From contig JBBSHJ010000009.1 of assembly GCA_038253135.1 (NCBI GenBank), positions 1 to 54,028 of the forward strand: a stretch of DNA of 54,028 nt. Reading direction: 5' to 3'. Under the pieces are notes generated by a model. The model worked only from the letters and a program-made list of their open reading frames with translations. It was not told the DNA's origin and ran no database searches. Shown one piece after another: positions 1-12,021 of the stretch (position 1 is its first letter; every line of letters starts with the position of its first letter). Made by a program: the position numbers and the translations under genes. The DNA comes from JBBSHJ01 sp038253135 (GTDB taxonomy: Bacteria; Actinomycetota; Actinomycetes; Mycobacteriales; QHCD01).

Positions 1-239
1 TCCTCGACGGCCCGCTCGTCGAGGAAACCGGCATACAGGTCGGCGATCTTGCGGGCCGGCGATCCGGCCGGGGCGGTGCGGGACTCGTCGGATTCGAGGA
101 TCTCCCTCGCTGCCGCCTGCGCGGCGTCGCGCAACTCGTGAAAGGTGCCGTAGCGGGGCTCGTCATCGGGCAGCTCGGTCGACTCGAGCCAGTCCGCGTT
201 GACGTAGCGATAGAAATCCACGGTCGCGCTGGTCGTCAT
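1..239 (-). CDS. M13 family zinc metallopeptidase, N-terminal fragment
   Basis: This is the first 79 codons of a gene that runs off the left edge. The protein begins MTTSATVDFYRYVNADWLES and continues with a GTFHELRDAA segment, the N-terminal signature of neprilysin/PepO-type M13 endopeptidases (DFYxYxNGxWL, then SxFxEL). These enzymes cleave oligopeptides with a zinc-dependent HExxH domain, which would lie outside the window. No signal peptide precedes the motif, so it is probably cytoplasmic. The ATG is 23 nt after the pyrF stop and has a good ribosome binding site (GCAGGAGCAG), so it is probably the distal gene of the pyr transcript. Family assignment rests only on the N-terminal motif. 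Confidence 0.85.
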   Translation of the reverse strand, partial: MTTSATVDFYRYVNADWLESTELPDDEPRYGTFHELRDAAQAAAREILESDESRTAPAGSPARKIADLYAGFLDERAVE

Positions 240-262
240 CTGCTCCTGCTTCCTGCGCGGGG

Positions 263-1078
263 TCAGCCCCGCACCGAGTCGGCGGTACGCCGGGTGGCCT
301 CTCGCAGCGCCGCGGGGTCGGGCCCGGCCCGGAGGACCCCGCGCGAGGTCGACGGGATCACGCCCGGTCGCCCACCGAACAACCGGGCGAGGTCGGCCGG
401 CGTACCGCCCTGCGCGCCGAGACCGGGGACGAGAATCGGCCCGTTCAGCGCGTCGAGGTCGACGTCGAGCGCGCCGACGGTCGCTCCGATCACGACCCCC
501 ACCCGGCCGAGCGGCCGCGCGCCGTGGTTCTCGCTCGCGGTCGCGTCGAGAATCCGTTGCGCCACGGTGCCGGAGCCGGAGCAGGCGCGCTGAACCGCCG
601 CCCCGTCGGGATTCGACGTGAGCGCGAGCACGAAGACGCCGCGATCGTGCTTCGCGGCCATGTCCAGCGCCGGCCGCAGCGCGCTGTAACCGGCGTAGGG
701 GCTGAGGGTGACCGCGTCGCCAGCGAGGGCGCTGCCGGCACCGAGATAGGCGTCGGCGTAAGCCGCCATGGTGGATCCGATATCGCCGCGCTTGGCGTCG
801 ACGATGACGATCGCGCCCGCCTCGCGGCCCAGGGCGATGACGCGTTCGAGCACGGCGACGCCGGGCGCCCCGAACCGCTCGAAGAAGGCGGATTGCGGCT
901 TGATCACCGCGGCCACGGGGGCGATCGCCTCGGTGGCGGCGAGCGCGAACCGGCGCAGGCCGTCGAGCGTGTCACCGACGCCCCAGGCCTCGAGCAGCGC
1001 GCGGTGCGGGTCGATGCCCACGCACAGCGGGCCGCGCTCCTTCAGTGCGGCCAGCACGCGCTCGGCGAAGCCGGTCAT
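263..1078 (-). CDS. pyrF: Orotidine 5'-phosphate decarboxylase, type 2
   Basis: PyrF catalyses the last step of UMP synthesis, decarboxylating OMP to UMP in the cytoplasm. The 271-residue protein starts with the substrate-binding segment LCVGIDPH (residues 18-25) and has the catalytic DAKRGDIGST motif at residues 94-103, whose Lys-Asp pair drives decarboxylation. Its length and the long helix-loop insertions before the C-terminal VPGLGAQGG phosphate loop fit the type 2 (mycobacterial) subfamily rather than the shorter E. coli type. The ATG overlaps the pyrD stop by 4 bp (ATGA), so translation is probably coupled. Confidence 0.97.
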   Translation of the reverse strand: MTGFAERVLAALKERGPLCVGIDPHRALLEAWGVGDTLDGLRRFALAATEAIAPVAAVIKPQSAFFERFGAPGVAVLERVIALGREAGAIVIVDAKRGDIGSTMAAYADAYLGAGSALAGDAVTLSPYAGYSALRPALDMAAKHDRGVFVLALTSNPDGAAVQRACSGSGTVAQRILDATASENHGARPLGRVGVVIGATVGALDVDLDALNGPILVPGLGAQGGTPADLARLFGGRPGVIPSTSRGVLRAGPDPAALREATRRTADSVRG

Positions 1079-2139
1079 GCCGACTCCTCCTCGGTGGCGG
1101 TCGCTTCGCCTGGCCAGTCGGCGTCGAGCTCGCTGGCGGTCTCGGCGTCCGGGCTCCGGTGGGCATGGCCGATCGCGTCCGAGACGCGGGCGAAACCGTT
1201 GCGCAGCAGGCAGGAACGCAATTCCCGCAGGATGCGCACCGGGGCGCTCGGATCGTGGAAGATCGCGGTGCCGACCGACACGGCGGACGCGCCGGCGAGG
1301 ATGAATTCAAACGCGTCCCGGCCGGTCATGATCCCACCCATGCCGAGGATCGGGACGGCCGGCAGCGCCGCGTGCACCTGCCACACCGCACGGACCGCGA
1401 CCGGGCGGATCGCCGGGCCGGACAGCCCGCCGGTGACGCCGCCGAGGCGCGGGCGCATCGTGTCGGTGTCGATCATCACACCCAGCAGCGTGTTGATCAT
1501 CGACAGGCCGTCGGCGCCGGCGTCGACGCACGCCTGTGCGATCGGCACGATGTCGGTGACGTCGGGCGAGAGCTTGGCGAAGACGGGCACGCCGCGCCCG
1601 AGCTCGGCCCGCACCGCGCGGATGACCCGCGACGCCGCGCCGGGATCGCAGGCGAAGACCTGCCCGCGGTCCTCGACGTTCGGGCAGGAGATGTTGACCT
1701 CGATCGCCGTGACACCGGGCTCTGCGCGCAACCGGGCCGCGAGCTCTGCGTAGTCCTCGACCCTTGAACCCGCGATGCTCACCATCGCGCGGGCGCCGCG
1801 TTCGGCCAGCCAGGGCAGGTCGTTCTCACAGAAGCTCTCGATGCCCGGGCCCTGCAGGCCGATCGAGTTGAGCATCCCGGACGGCGTCTCGGCCATCCGG
1901 GGCGTCGGTCGGCCCGACCGTGGCCGCACCATGATCGATTTCGTGACGATCGCGCCCAGTGCCGACACGTCGAAGAACGCGCCGAGCTCGCGGCCGGCGG
2001 CGGCGCACCCGGATGCCGTCAGCACCGGATTCGGCAACTCGGCCGACCCGAGATGGGTGCTGAGGTCGACGTCACCGGAAGGGTCGCGGTCCGCCCGCCG
2101 CCGGACGGCCACCCTCTCATCAGCCACACCCTCATTCAT
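1075..2139 (-). CDS. pyrD: Dihydroorotate dehydrogenase catalytic subunit, class 1B
   Basis: This FMN TIM-barrel enzyme oxidises dihydroorotate to orotate. The 354-residue protein has the NSIGLQGPGIE segment (about residues 91-101) and EVNISCPN (147-154). Cys152 is the base characteristic of class 1 enzymes; class 2 quinone enzymes have serine there. The adjacent pyrK electron-transfer gene places it in the NAD-linked class 1B heterotetramer. The chosen ATG overlaps the end of pyrK by 8 bp. The first ~24 residues are polar and not conserved, so a start nearer VDLSTHLG is possible. The downstream junction overlaps pyrF by 4 bp. Confidence 0.95.
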   Translation of the reverse strand: MNEGVADERVAVRRRADRDPSGDVDLSTHLGSAELPNPVLTASGCAAAGRELGAFFDVSALGAIVTKSIMVRPRSGRPTPRMAETPSGMLNSIGLQGPGIESFCENDLPWLAERGARAMVSIAGSRVEDYAELAARLRAEPGVTAIEVNISCPNVEDRGQVFACDPGAASRVIRAVRAELGRGVPVFAKLSPDVTDIVPIAQACVDAGADGLSMINTLLGVMIDTDTMRPRLGGVTGGLSGPAIRPVAVRAVWQVHAALPAVPILGMGGIMTGRDAFEFILAGASAVSVGTAIFHDPSAPVRILRELRSCLLRNGFARVSDAIGHAHRSPDAETASELDADWPGEATATEEESA

Positions 2140-3030
2140 GCGGATCGGTCCTCACCGTGGTCCTGCTTACTTCCTCAGAAAGTGCCATCGCGCTCGCGCC
2201 GAGCACGTCCGGTGGGACCGTACCGACGTCGTCCCACCTCACCTTCGTCGCGTCGAAGATCGGTCCCTCGACGCAGGATCGGACCATCCGGGTGACGTTG
2301 TCCTCGCCGATGACCGGTAGCACGCAGGTCATGCAGACGCCGATGCCACAGGCCATCGACTCCTCGACGGCGACCTGGCAGGGCAGCCCGTAGGACTCGG
2401 CCACCCCGCCGCAGGCCTGCAACATGCCCATCGGCCCGCAGGCGTAGACCACTGCCGAGCCGGCGCGTTCGATGACCTCGCCGAGGACGTCGGTGACGAG
2501 GCCCTCCCGGCCGGCGCTGCCGTCGACGGTCGTGACCTCCATGCTGGTCGACCCGCGCTTGGCCTCGAGCTCGCCGAAGAGCCGACCGGCGGTGGCCGCG
2601 CCGAGAACGAAATCGACCCGGCAGCCCCGGCCCCGCAGGGCTTCGGCGAGACCGAGCAGGGGCGCCGTACCGTAGCCGCCGCCGACCAGCACGGCCGGCA
2701 CCGGCCGGGCGGGGACCCGGAACGGGCGCCCCAGCGGCCCGACGACGTCGATCGGGTCGCCCGGCTGGACGCGGCACAGCCAGCGGGTGCCGGCACCGTG
2801 CTCGGCGACCACGATCCGCACCGTGCCGCCGTACACCCCGGACGGTGTCGCGGACAGGATGGCGAAGGCGCGGCGCAGCAGCAGCCCGGACGTCTCGTCG
2901 CCGACGGCGAGCGCGATGAAGTGGCCCGGCCGGGCGGACTCGGCGATCCCCGGCGCCACCAGCGTGATCTGATGGTAATCGCCGACCTTCTTGCGGGTCA
3001 GGACCTCCCCGCGAACCTGTACCGGCGGCA

Positions 3031-3031
<1 letters not shown>
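2132..3031 (-). CDS. pyrK: Dihydroorotate dehydrogenase electron-transfer subunit, [2Fe-2S]/FAD
   Basis: PyrK passes electrons from the PyrD FMN through a [2Fe-2S] cluster and FAD to NAD+. The 299-residue protein has an N-terminal ferredoxin-reductase FAD domain (RRAFAILSA, about 53-61), a nucleotide-binding loop LVGGGYGTAPL (115-125), and a C-terminal iron-sulfur motif with cysteines 228, 233, 236 and 253 in the spacing C-X4-C-X2-C-X16-C typical of PyrK. Its start codon overlaps the carB stop by one base (TGATG). Its presence makes dihydroorotate oxidation NAD-dependent rather than quinone-dependent. Confidence 0.96.
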
Positions 3032-6363
<3,332 letters not shown>

Positions 6364-6448
6364 CAGCAGCTCACCCACTCCGGAGCGTGGACACTTTGCG
6401 CTGCTAGAGCAACCACAAGGCTCCACCCTCCCGGCCGTCGGCTCCTGC

Positions 6449-7573
6449 TCACTCGCTGTCGCCTCCCAGCATCTGGGCGAAGCGGTCGAAGAGGTAGCCC
6501 GCATCGTGCGGCCCGGCGGCGGCCTCCGGGTGGTACTGCACCGAGAAGGCCGGTCGGTCGAGGCAGCGCAGCCCCTCCACGACGTCGTCGTTGAGGCAGA
6601 TGTGGGTGACCTCGACGCGGCCGTACGCCGTGTCGCTCACCCGATCGAGCGGGGCGTCGACGGCGAAGCCATGGTTGTGCGCGGTGACCTCGACCCGGCC
6701 GGTGGCGCGGTCGAGCACCGGCTGGTTGATGCCGTGGTGGCCGTACCGCAGCTTGTAGGTGCCGAGGCCGAGGGCCCGGCCGAGGACCTGGTTGCCGAAG
6801 CAGATCCCGAAGAGCGGGGTTCGCTTCTGTAGCAGCGATTTCACCAGCTCGACCGGCCCCTGTGCGGTGGCCGGGTCGCCGGGCCCGTTGGCGAGGAAGA
6901 CGCCGTCCGGGGACTCGGCGAGCACGTCGTCGAGCGAGCTCGTGGACGGCAGCACGACGGTCTCGATACCCCGCTCCGCGAGCCGGCGCGGCGTCATCGC
7001 CTTGATCCCGAGGTCGAGCGCCACGATCCGGAACCGGCGCTCTCCCGCGGCGGGGACGACGTACCGCTGCGGTGTCGAGACCTCACCGGTGAGATCGGCA
7101 CCGGTCATCTGCGGTGCGGCGATCACCCGGGTCAGCAGCGCCTGCGGGTCGGTCTCCGTGGTGGAGATCCCGGCCCGCATCGCGCCGGCGTCGCGCAGGT
7201 GCCGGGTGAGCGCGCGGGTGTCGACCCCGGCGATCCCGACCACGCCCTGCCCGACGAGCTCGTCCTGCAGCGAGCGGCGCGAGCGCCAGTTCGACGGGCG
7301 CCGCGCCGGGTCGCGGACGACGTACCCAGCGACCCAGATCCGCCGCGACTCGTCGTCCTCGTCGTTGATGCCGGTGTTGCCGATGTGCGGGGCCGTCTGC
7401 ACCACGATCTGGCGGTGGTACGACGGGTCGGTCAGGGTCTCCTGGTAGCCGGTCATTCCGGTGGCGAAGACCGCCTCGCCCAAGGTTTCGCCGGCCGCGC
7501 CGAGGGATTCGCCGCGGAAGGTGCGACCGTCTTCGAGCACCAGCATCGCGGCTCTCCCTGCCACCGTGGTCAC
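6449..7573 (-). CDS. carA: Carbamoyl-phosphate synthase small subunit (glutaminase)
   Basis: CarA hydrolyses glutamine and delivers ammonia to CarB. The 374-residue protein has the N-terminal CarA domain (MLVLEDGRTFRG, TGMTGYQETLTDPSY) and a C-terminal class I glutamine amidotransferase with nucleophile Cys258 in PLFGICFGNQVLG and partners His348 and Glu350 in VQYHPEAAAG. The GTG at 7573 overlaps the pyrC stop (GTGA) and gives the usual length; the internal ATG at 7546 would also leave a full domain. The frame is open far upstream inside pyrC, but that is shadow. The 85-nt gap before carB is the widest spacer inside the pyr operon. Confidence 0.96.
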   Translation of the reverse strand: MTTVAGRAAMLVLEDGRTFRGESLGAAGETLGEAVFATGMTGYQETLTDPSYHRQIVVQTAPHIGNTGINDEDDESRRIWVAGYVVRDPARRPSNWRSRRSLQDELVGQGVVGIAGVDTRALTRHLRDAGAMRAGISTTETDPQALLTRVIAAPQMTGADLTGEVSTPQRYVVPAAGERRFRIVALDLGIKAMTPRRLAERGIETVVLPSTSSLDDVLAESPDGVFLANGPGDPATAQGPVELVKSLLQKRTPLFGICFGNQVLGRALGLGTYKLRYGHHGINQPVLDRATGRVEVTAHNHGFAVDAPLDRVSDTAYGRVEVTHICLNDDVVEGLRCLDRPAFSVQYHPEAAAGPHDAGYLFDRFAQMLGGDSE

Positions 7574-8871
7574 GCCCGCACCTTCCCGTCGAGGACCGTC
7601 GGCACGCCGTGCAGCACGGTGGCGACGATCCGCCCGGGGAGCGTGCGCCCGGCGTACGGCGTGTTGCGGCTCCGGCTGGCGAGCGCGGTCCGGTCGACCT
7701 CGAGCCGCACGCTCGGATCGACGAGCGTGATGTTGGCCGGGGACCCGATGGCGAGGTGGCGCCCCTGATCGGCGAGCCGGCCGATCCGCGCCGGGCGGGT
7801 CGACATCCGCTCGGCGATCTCGCGCCAGGTCAGCCGCGGGCCGCCGGCCTCCTCCAGTTCCAGCAACGCCTGCAGCACCACCGACAGCGCACTCTGCAGC
7901 CCGAGCATCCCGGGCGAGGCGACATCCCACTCGCAGTCCTTGGCCTCCTCGGTGTGCGGCGCGTGGTCGGTCGCGACGACGTCGATGGTGCCGTCGGCGA
8001 GACCGGCGCGCAGTGCGGCGACATCCGCAGTGGTACGCAGCGGCGGGTTGACCTTGAAGATCGGGTCGTAGGTCTCGGCGAGGTCATCGGTGAGCAGCAG
8101 ATGGTGCGGCGTCACCTCGGCCGTGACGTCCGCTCCCCGGCTCTTGGCCCAGCGAATGATCTCGACCGCCCCGGCCGTCGAGACGTGGCACACGTGCAAC
8201 CGCGACCCGACGTGCTGGGCCAGCAGCACGTCGCGGGCGATGATCGCCTCCTCGGCGACCGCGGGCCAGCCGCGGAGCCCGAGGACGGCCGAGCGCTCCC
8301 CCTCGTTCATCTGCGCGCCCTCGGTCAGCCGCGGCTCCTGCGCGTGTTGCGCGACCACACCGTCGAATGCCTTGACGTATTCCAGCGCCCGCCGCATCAG
8401 CACGGCGTCCGAGAGGCAGTTGCCGTCGTCGCTGAAAACCCTGACGTGGGCGGCCGAATCGGCCATCGCGCCCAGCTCGGCCAGGTGCAGGCCGGCGAGG
8501 CCGATCGTGATGGCTCCGACCGGAATGACGTCCACGAGCCCGCTGACCTTGCCGAGTCGCCACACCTGCTCGACCACGCCGGCCGTGTCGGCGACCGGCT
8601 CGGTGTTGGCCATCGCGTGCACCGCGGTGAATCCGCCGAGCGCGGCCGCCCGCGAGCCGGTCTCGACGGTCTCAGCGTCCTCCCGCCCCGGCTCCCGCAG
8701 GTGGGTGTGCAGATCAACGAAGCCGGGCAGCGCGATGAGGCCGTCACCGTCGACGACCTCGGCACCAGACTTGCTCAGCCGGCTACCGATCTCGGTGATC
8801 ACCCCGTCCTCGACGAGGATGTCGGCGCCGTCCTCGTCGTACGGCCGCACGCCCGTGAAGAGGGTATTCAT
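7570..8871 (-). CDS. pyrC: Dihydroorotase, class I
   Basis: PyrC closes carbamoyl aspartate to dihydroorotate. The 433-residue amidohydrolase has the metal-binding DLHTHLREPG at residues 53-62 (His55, His57), the VATDHAPHTEEAKDCEWD segment characteristic of class I (long) dihydroorotases, and ASPGMLGLQSAL downstream of it. Its ATG overlaps the pyrB stop by 4 bp (ATGA) and its stop overlaps the carA GTG by 4 bp. In several actinobacteria PyrB and PyrC associate; nothing in the sequence proves this here. Confidence 0.97.
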   Translation of the reverse strand: MNTLFTGVRPYDEDGADILVEDGVITEIGSRLSKSGAEVVDGDGLIALPGFVDLHTHLREPGREDAETVETGSRAAALGGFTAVHAMANTEPVADTAGVVEQVWRLGKVSGLVDVIPVGAITIGLAGLHLAELGAMADSAAHVRVFSDDGNCLSDAVLMRRALEYVKAFDGVVAQHAQEPRLTEGAQMNEGERSAVLGLRGWPAVAEEAIIARDVLLAQHVGSRLHVCHVSTAGAVEIIRWAKSRGADVTAEVTPHHLLLTDDLAETYDPIFKVNPPLRTTADVAALRAGLADGTIDVVATDHAPHTEEAKDCEWDVASPGMLGLQSALSVVLQALLELEEAGGPRLTWREIAERMSTRPARIGRLADQGRHLAIGSPANITLVDPSVRLEVDRTALASRSRNTPYAGRTLPGRIVATVLHGVPTVLDGKVRA

Positions 8872-9857
8872 CTCCGCGCGACCTCCTCGGTCACAGCGCG
8901 CCTCGTCGCAAGCGCCTCGGATGCGCCGGCCTCGGCGCCGCCGAGCAACAGGTAAAGCACCGCCATCCGCACGCTGACCCCGTTGGCGACCTGCTCGACG
9001 ATCGTCGAGCGGGCCGAATCGGCGACCTCCGGCGAGATCTCCACGCCGCGGATCATCGGACCCGGGTGCATCACGATCGCGTGCGGCGGCATCATCGCGA
9101 CCCTCGCCGCGTCGAGACCGTAGCGACGGGTGTATTCGCGGGTGGTCGGGAAATACGACGCGTTCATCCGCTCGGCCTGCACGCGCAGCATCATGACCAC
9201 GTCGGCGTCCGGCAGGACCTCGTCAAGGTGGTACGACGTCTCCCCCGGCCAGCATTCGACGCCTACGGGCAGCAGCGTGGGCGGCGCGACCAGCGTGACC
9301 TGCGCGCCGAGCGTGTGCAGCAGGGACACGTTGGAGCGGGCGACCCGCGAGTGCAGGACGTCCCCGACGATCACTACCCGCTTGCCGGCGAGGTCTCCCT
9401 CGCTCCGGCAGAGCCGGCGGCGCATGGTGAAGGCGTCCAGCAGCGCCTGCGTCGGGTGCTCGTGGGTGCCGTCGCCTGCATTGACAACATGCCCGCTGAT
9501 CCAGCCGCTGGTGGCGAGCCGGTGCGGCGCTCCCGAGGAGCCGTGCCGCACGACGACCGCGTCGGCGCCCATGGCCTCGAGTGTCATCGCGGTGTCCTTG
9601 AGGCTCTCGCCCTTGGACACGCTGGAACCCTTCGCCGAGAAGTTGATGACGTCCGCGGAGAGCCGCTTGGCCGCGGCCTCGAAAGAGATGCGCGTCCGCG
9701 TGGAGTCCTCGAAGAAGAGGTTGACGACGGTGCGGCCGCGCAGGGTGGGCAGCTTCTTGACCGGGCGATCGGAGATGCGGGCCAGCGACTCGGCGGCGTC
9801 GAGGATCAGCAACGCATCGTCCCGGTCCAGCTGGTCGGCGGACAGGAGATGCTTCAC
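8868..9857 (-). CDS. pyrB: Aspartate carbamoyltransferase catalytic subunit
   Basis: PyrB condenses carbamoyl phosphate with aspartate, the committed step of pyrimidine synthesis. From a GTG start the protein is 329 residues and begins VKHLLSADQL, matching the family N-terminus. The carbamoyl-phosphate motif STRTR is at residues 52-56 in NLFFEDSTRTRISFE, HPTQ at 134-137, and HPGPMIRGVEI near the end. The GTG overlaps the pyrR stop by 4 bp (GTGA). The frame extends 16 codons further upstream inside pyrR, but that extension is unconserved. No regulatory-subunit gene (pyrI) is present. Confidence 0.96.
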   Translation of the reverse strand: MKHLLSADQLDRDDALLILDAAESLARISDRPVKKLPTLRGRTVVNLFFEDSTRTRISFEAAAKRLSADVINFSAKGSSVSKGESLKDTAMTLEAMGADAVVVRHGSSGAPHRLATSGWISGHVVNAGDGTHEHPTQALLDAFTMRRRLCRSEGDLAGKRVVIVGDVLHSRVARSNVSLLHTLGAQVTLVAPPTLLPVGVECWPGETSYHLDEVLPDADVVMMLRVQAERMNASYFPTTREYTRRYGLDAARVAMMPPHAIVMHPGPMIRGVEISPEVADSARSTIVEQVANGVSVRMAVLYLLLGGAEAGASEALATRRAVTEEVARR

Positions 9858-10483
9858 CGGGCATCCCCCCGGCTGCGCTCGGCCTGCGGCACGCCGGGCC
9901 GGCACAGCAGCACGCCATCGCGTCCGTCGGTCTCGGCCAGCAGCACCTGCACGTCCTCGTCCGGTGCCGTGGGCAAGTTCTTGCCGACATAGTCAGCGCG
10001 GATCGGCAGCTCGCGGTGGCCCCGGTCGACCAGCACGGCGAGCGCCACGATCCGCGGCCGGCCCAGCTCGCCGATCGCGTCCAGCGCCGCGCGCACCGTG
10101 CGTCCCGAGAAGAGCACGTCATCGACGAGGATCACGATCTTGTCGTCGATACCGCCGGGCGGCTCCGTGGTCCGCTCCAGCGGCCGCGGGGCCCGCAGCC
10201 GTAGATCGTCGCGATAAAGGGTGATGTCCAGCGATCCGCACGGCACCTCGACGCCGGTGAAGGTGGCGATCCGGTCGGCCAGCCGGGCCGCCAGCGGCGT
10301 ACCCCGCTTGGGAATGCCGAGCAGGGCGACATCGCGCCCACCGTCGGTCTTCTCGATGATCTGGTGCGCGATCCGATCGATCACCCGGCGCACGTCCGCC
10401 TCGCGGAGCACGGTTCGGGCCGGCGCATCGGCGCGCCCACCGGACGGACCCGGCGGGTCCGCTCCGCTTGCCGCATCATTCAT
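9854..10483 (-). CDS. pyrR: Bifunctional pyr operon RNA-binding regulator / uracil phosphoribosyltransferase
   Basis: PyrR binds UMP or UTP and then an RNA hairpin in the pyr leader to shut off the operon; it usually also has uracil phosphoribosyltransferase activity. The 209-residue protein carries the type I PRPP-binding motif in ILVDDVLFSGRT and the LLGIPKRGTPLAARLA phosphate loop. The ATG at 10483 follows a strong Shine-Dalgarno (GGAGAAGGAG), which itself lies inside the candidate PyrR-binding hairpin. The residues before LREADVRRVIDR form a Pro/Gly/Ala-rich tail of about 25 residues longer than typical PyrR. It is the first gene of the eight-gene pyr operon. Confidence 0.96.
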   Translation of the reverse strand: MNDAASGADPPGPSGGRADAPARTVLREADVRRVIDRIAHQIIEKTDGGRDVALLGIPKRGTPLAARLADRIATFTGVEVPCGSLDITLYRDDLRLRAPRPLERTTEPPGGIDDKIVILVDDVLFSGRTVRAALDAIGELGRPRIVALAVLVDRGHRELPIRADYVGKNLPTAPDEDVQVLLAETDGRDGVLLCRPGVPQAERSRGDAR

Positions 10484-10486
10484 CTG

Positions 10487-10522
10487 GTTCTCCTTCTCCG
10501 CCTCACGGGACGGATCGTTAAA
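10487..10522 (-). promoter_or_regulatory. PyrR-binding RNA hairpin overlapping the pyrR ribosome binding site
   Basis: Read on the minus strand, the 36 nt just upstream of pyrR contain TTTAACGATCC, then GTCCCGTGAGGC and GGAGAAGGAG. TCCG and CGGA pair to form a stem around a CCCGUGAGG terminal loop, and the GA-rich 3' side is the pyrR Shine-Dalgarno. This layout matches my memory of the PyrR element (Rfam RF00515) in actinobacteria, where PyrR binding blocks translation initiation instead of switching a terminator. The motif and its overlap with the ribosome binding site are seen; the mechanism is inferred from Mycobacterium. Confidence 0.75.
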
Positions 10523-10945
10523 GGAGGCGCCGCGAGCACGCGGCCGTAGTTGGAGCAACGGTAGCAACTCGCCGATCCGGGTCACCGGCGGACTCGCGCA
10601 GACCGGTCGCTTTCACGCACTCCCTCGGTGCCGACCCGATCGATGCCGCTCTCTGGTTCGATCGGGCAGGTGCCCGCAACCGGAGTAACCGAGGGTCATC
10701 AGACCCGCGGTCGGCGGCCCGACGCGAGCAGGGATTCAGCCGTCAGCACCGTGGCTATCTTCCTTTTGGGCCACATTTCGGTAGGCTGATTGCCAAACAC
10801 CCCGTGCGAGGGCAGCACGTCGTGACCAGCGGCGGGCCGCGGCTATACACCGAGGAACGATTCTCGGGTCGGCGATGTGCAAGCCGGGCCAGGCGATCGG
10901 GCGGCCTTCGGGGGCGGGATGCGGGACCGAAGGAAGGTGTGTGTC
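10523..10945. other. Divergent intergenic region between pyrR and the bldD-like gene
   Basis: This stretch separates two divergently transcribed genes. It must hold the pyr operon promoter (minus) and that of the bldD-like gene (plus), but neither is obvious. A TATACA at 10844-10849 could be a -10 element for the plus-strand gene with a leader of roughly 90 nt; no convincing -35 accompanies it. Open frames here are short and arginine-rich, and I see no gene. Confidence 0.4.
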
Positions 10946-11590
10946 GTGGCCACGGACGACTACCAGCGGGTGCTGGGGCTGCGCCTGCGCGCGGTACGCA
11001 CCCAGCGAGGCCTCTCCCTGCACGCGATCGAGCGGATGTCGGCCGGGAAGTGGAAGGCCGTTGTCGTCGGCTCCTACGAGCGCGGTGACCGCGCGGTCAC
11101 GGTGCAGAAGCTGGCGGCGCTGGCGGAGTTCTACGGCGTACCGCTGCGCGATCTGATTCCCGAGCCGCGTACCGCGCCGGTCGGCGATCATGCCGGCAGC
11201 GCCACGCTCCTCGTACTCGATCTCGACCGGTTGGCGCGCGTCGATTCCCAGCGGGCCGGCCCGCTGGCACGGTACGCCGTGACGCTGGCCCGCTCGTCCG
11301 GCCACCGTCCGGGCGGGGTCCTTCCCCTCGGTCCGGACGAGCTGCGGTCTCTGGCCGTCATCTACGGCACCTCGCCCGGCGATCTCGCCGACCGGCTGCA
11401 TCAGTGGGGTGTCGTGCGCTCGGCCAACCAGCAGCGGACGGAGAGCAGGCCCGAGCCCTCGAGTGTCGGCATGCCCCCGAATGGGCTGCAGCGTGACCCG
11501 CGCCGGCAACCGCTGGACGGTGCCTCAGCCGCCCGGGCCTACGGCGCGCCCCCTGCGGCGCAGCGCGGCGGGATCCCGCGGCCCCGCTGA
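10946..11590 (+). CDS. BldD-family transcriptional regulator lacking the c-di-GMP signature
   Basis: In Streptomyces BldD is the master repressor of development and is dimerised by a tetramer of cyclic di-GMP. This 214-residue homologue has the N-terminal Cro/C1-type helix-turn-helix (residues 8-70) with the hallmark WKAVVVGSYERGDRAVTV, and a recognisable C-terminal domain (LDLDRLARV, AGPLARYAVTL, ELRSLAVIYGTSP, QWGVV; about 89-157). The c-di-GMP signature RxD-X8-RxxD is not conserved: the aligned positions read SGH (118-120) and GPDE (129-132). About 55 residues of Pro/Gln/Arg-rich tail follow, beyond the usual BldD end. The GTG at 10946 was chosen from the ribosome binding site AAGGAAGG and match to BldD N-termini; GTG 10937 is an alternative. 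Confidence 0.88.
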   Translation: MATDDYQRVLGLRLRAVRTQRGLSLHAIERMSAGKWKAVVVGSYERGDRAVTVQKLAALAEFYGVPLRDLIPEPRTAPVGDHAGSATLLVLDLDRLARVDSQRAGPLARYAVTLARSSGHRPGGVLPLGPDELRSLAVIYGTSPGDLADRLHQWGVVRSANQQRTESRPEPSSVGMPPNGLQRDPRRQPLDGASAARAYGAPPAAQRGGIPRPR

Positions 11591-11610
11591 CGCCGGTCCG
11601 GGACGTCAGG

Positions 11611-12021
11611 TCAGCCGGCCGCCGCTGGGTGCGCCAGCGCCACCCGTCCGAGTACGCCGTTGATGAATCTCGGTGAATCGTCCGTCGAGAGCGTCTTGGC
11701 GAGCTCGACGGCCTCGTTGATCGCGACGCCGTCGGGTACCTCACCCCACAACAGTTCCCACACCGCGATGCGGAGCACATTGCGGTCCACACCCGGCATG
11801 CGGGAGATCTCCCAGCCCTCGGCGTAGGTCGCTATGACCTCGTCGATGCGGGCCCGCTGCTGCACGACGCCCTCGATGAGGGTGAGCGCATAGTCGGCCA
11901 GCGGCGGGCCCGCGCCGGCGGCGATCCGCTCGGCCACGGTGGACACCGCGTCGGTGCCGCGCACGTCGGCCTCGAAGAGCAGGTCGAGCGCCCGCTTGCG
12001 GGCTTTGCTGCGCGCGGCCAT
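11611..12021 (-). CDS. nusB: Transcription antitermination factor NusB
   Basis: NusB pairs with NusE (S10) to promote antitermination of rRNA operons. The 136-residue all-helical protein begins with an Arg/Lys-rich segment (ARSKARKRALDLLFEAD) typical of NusB and contains SRMPGVDRNVLRIAVWEL and VAINEAVELAKTLSTDDSPRF, the conserved core of the fold. Its ATG overlaps the efp stop by one base (TGATG). It ends 20 nt from the stop of the convergent bldD-like gene. Confidence 0.97.
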   Translation of the reverse strand: MAARSKARKRALDLLFEADVRGTDAVSTVAERIAAGAGPPLADYALTLIEGVVQQRARIDEVIATYAEGWEISRMPGVDRNVLRIAVWELLWGEVPDGVAINEAVELAKTLSTDDSPRFINGVLGRVALAHPAAAG

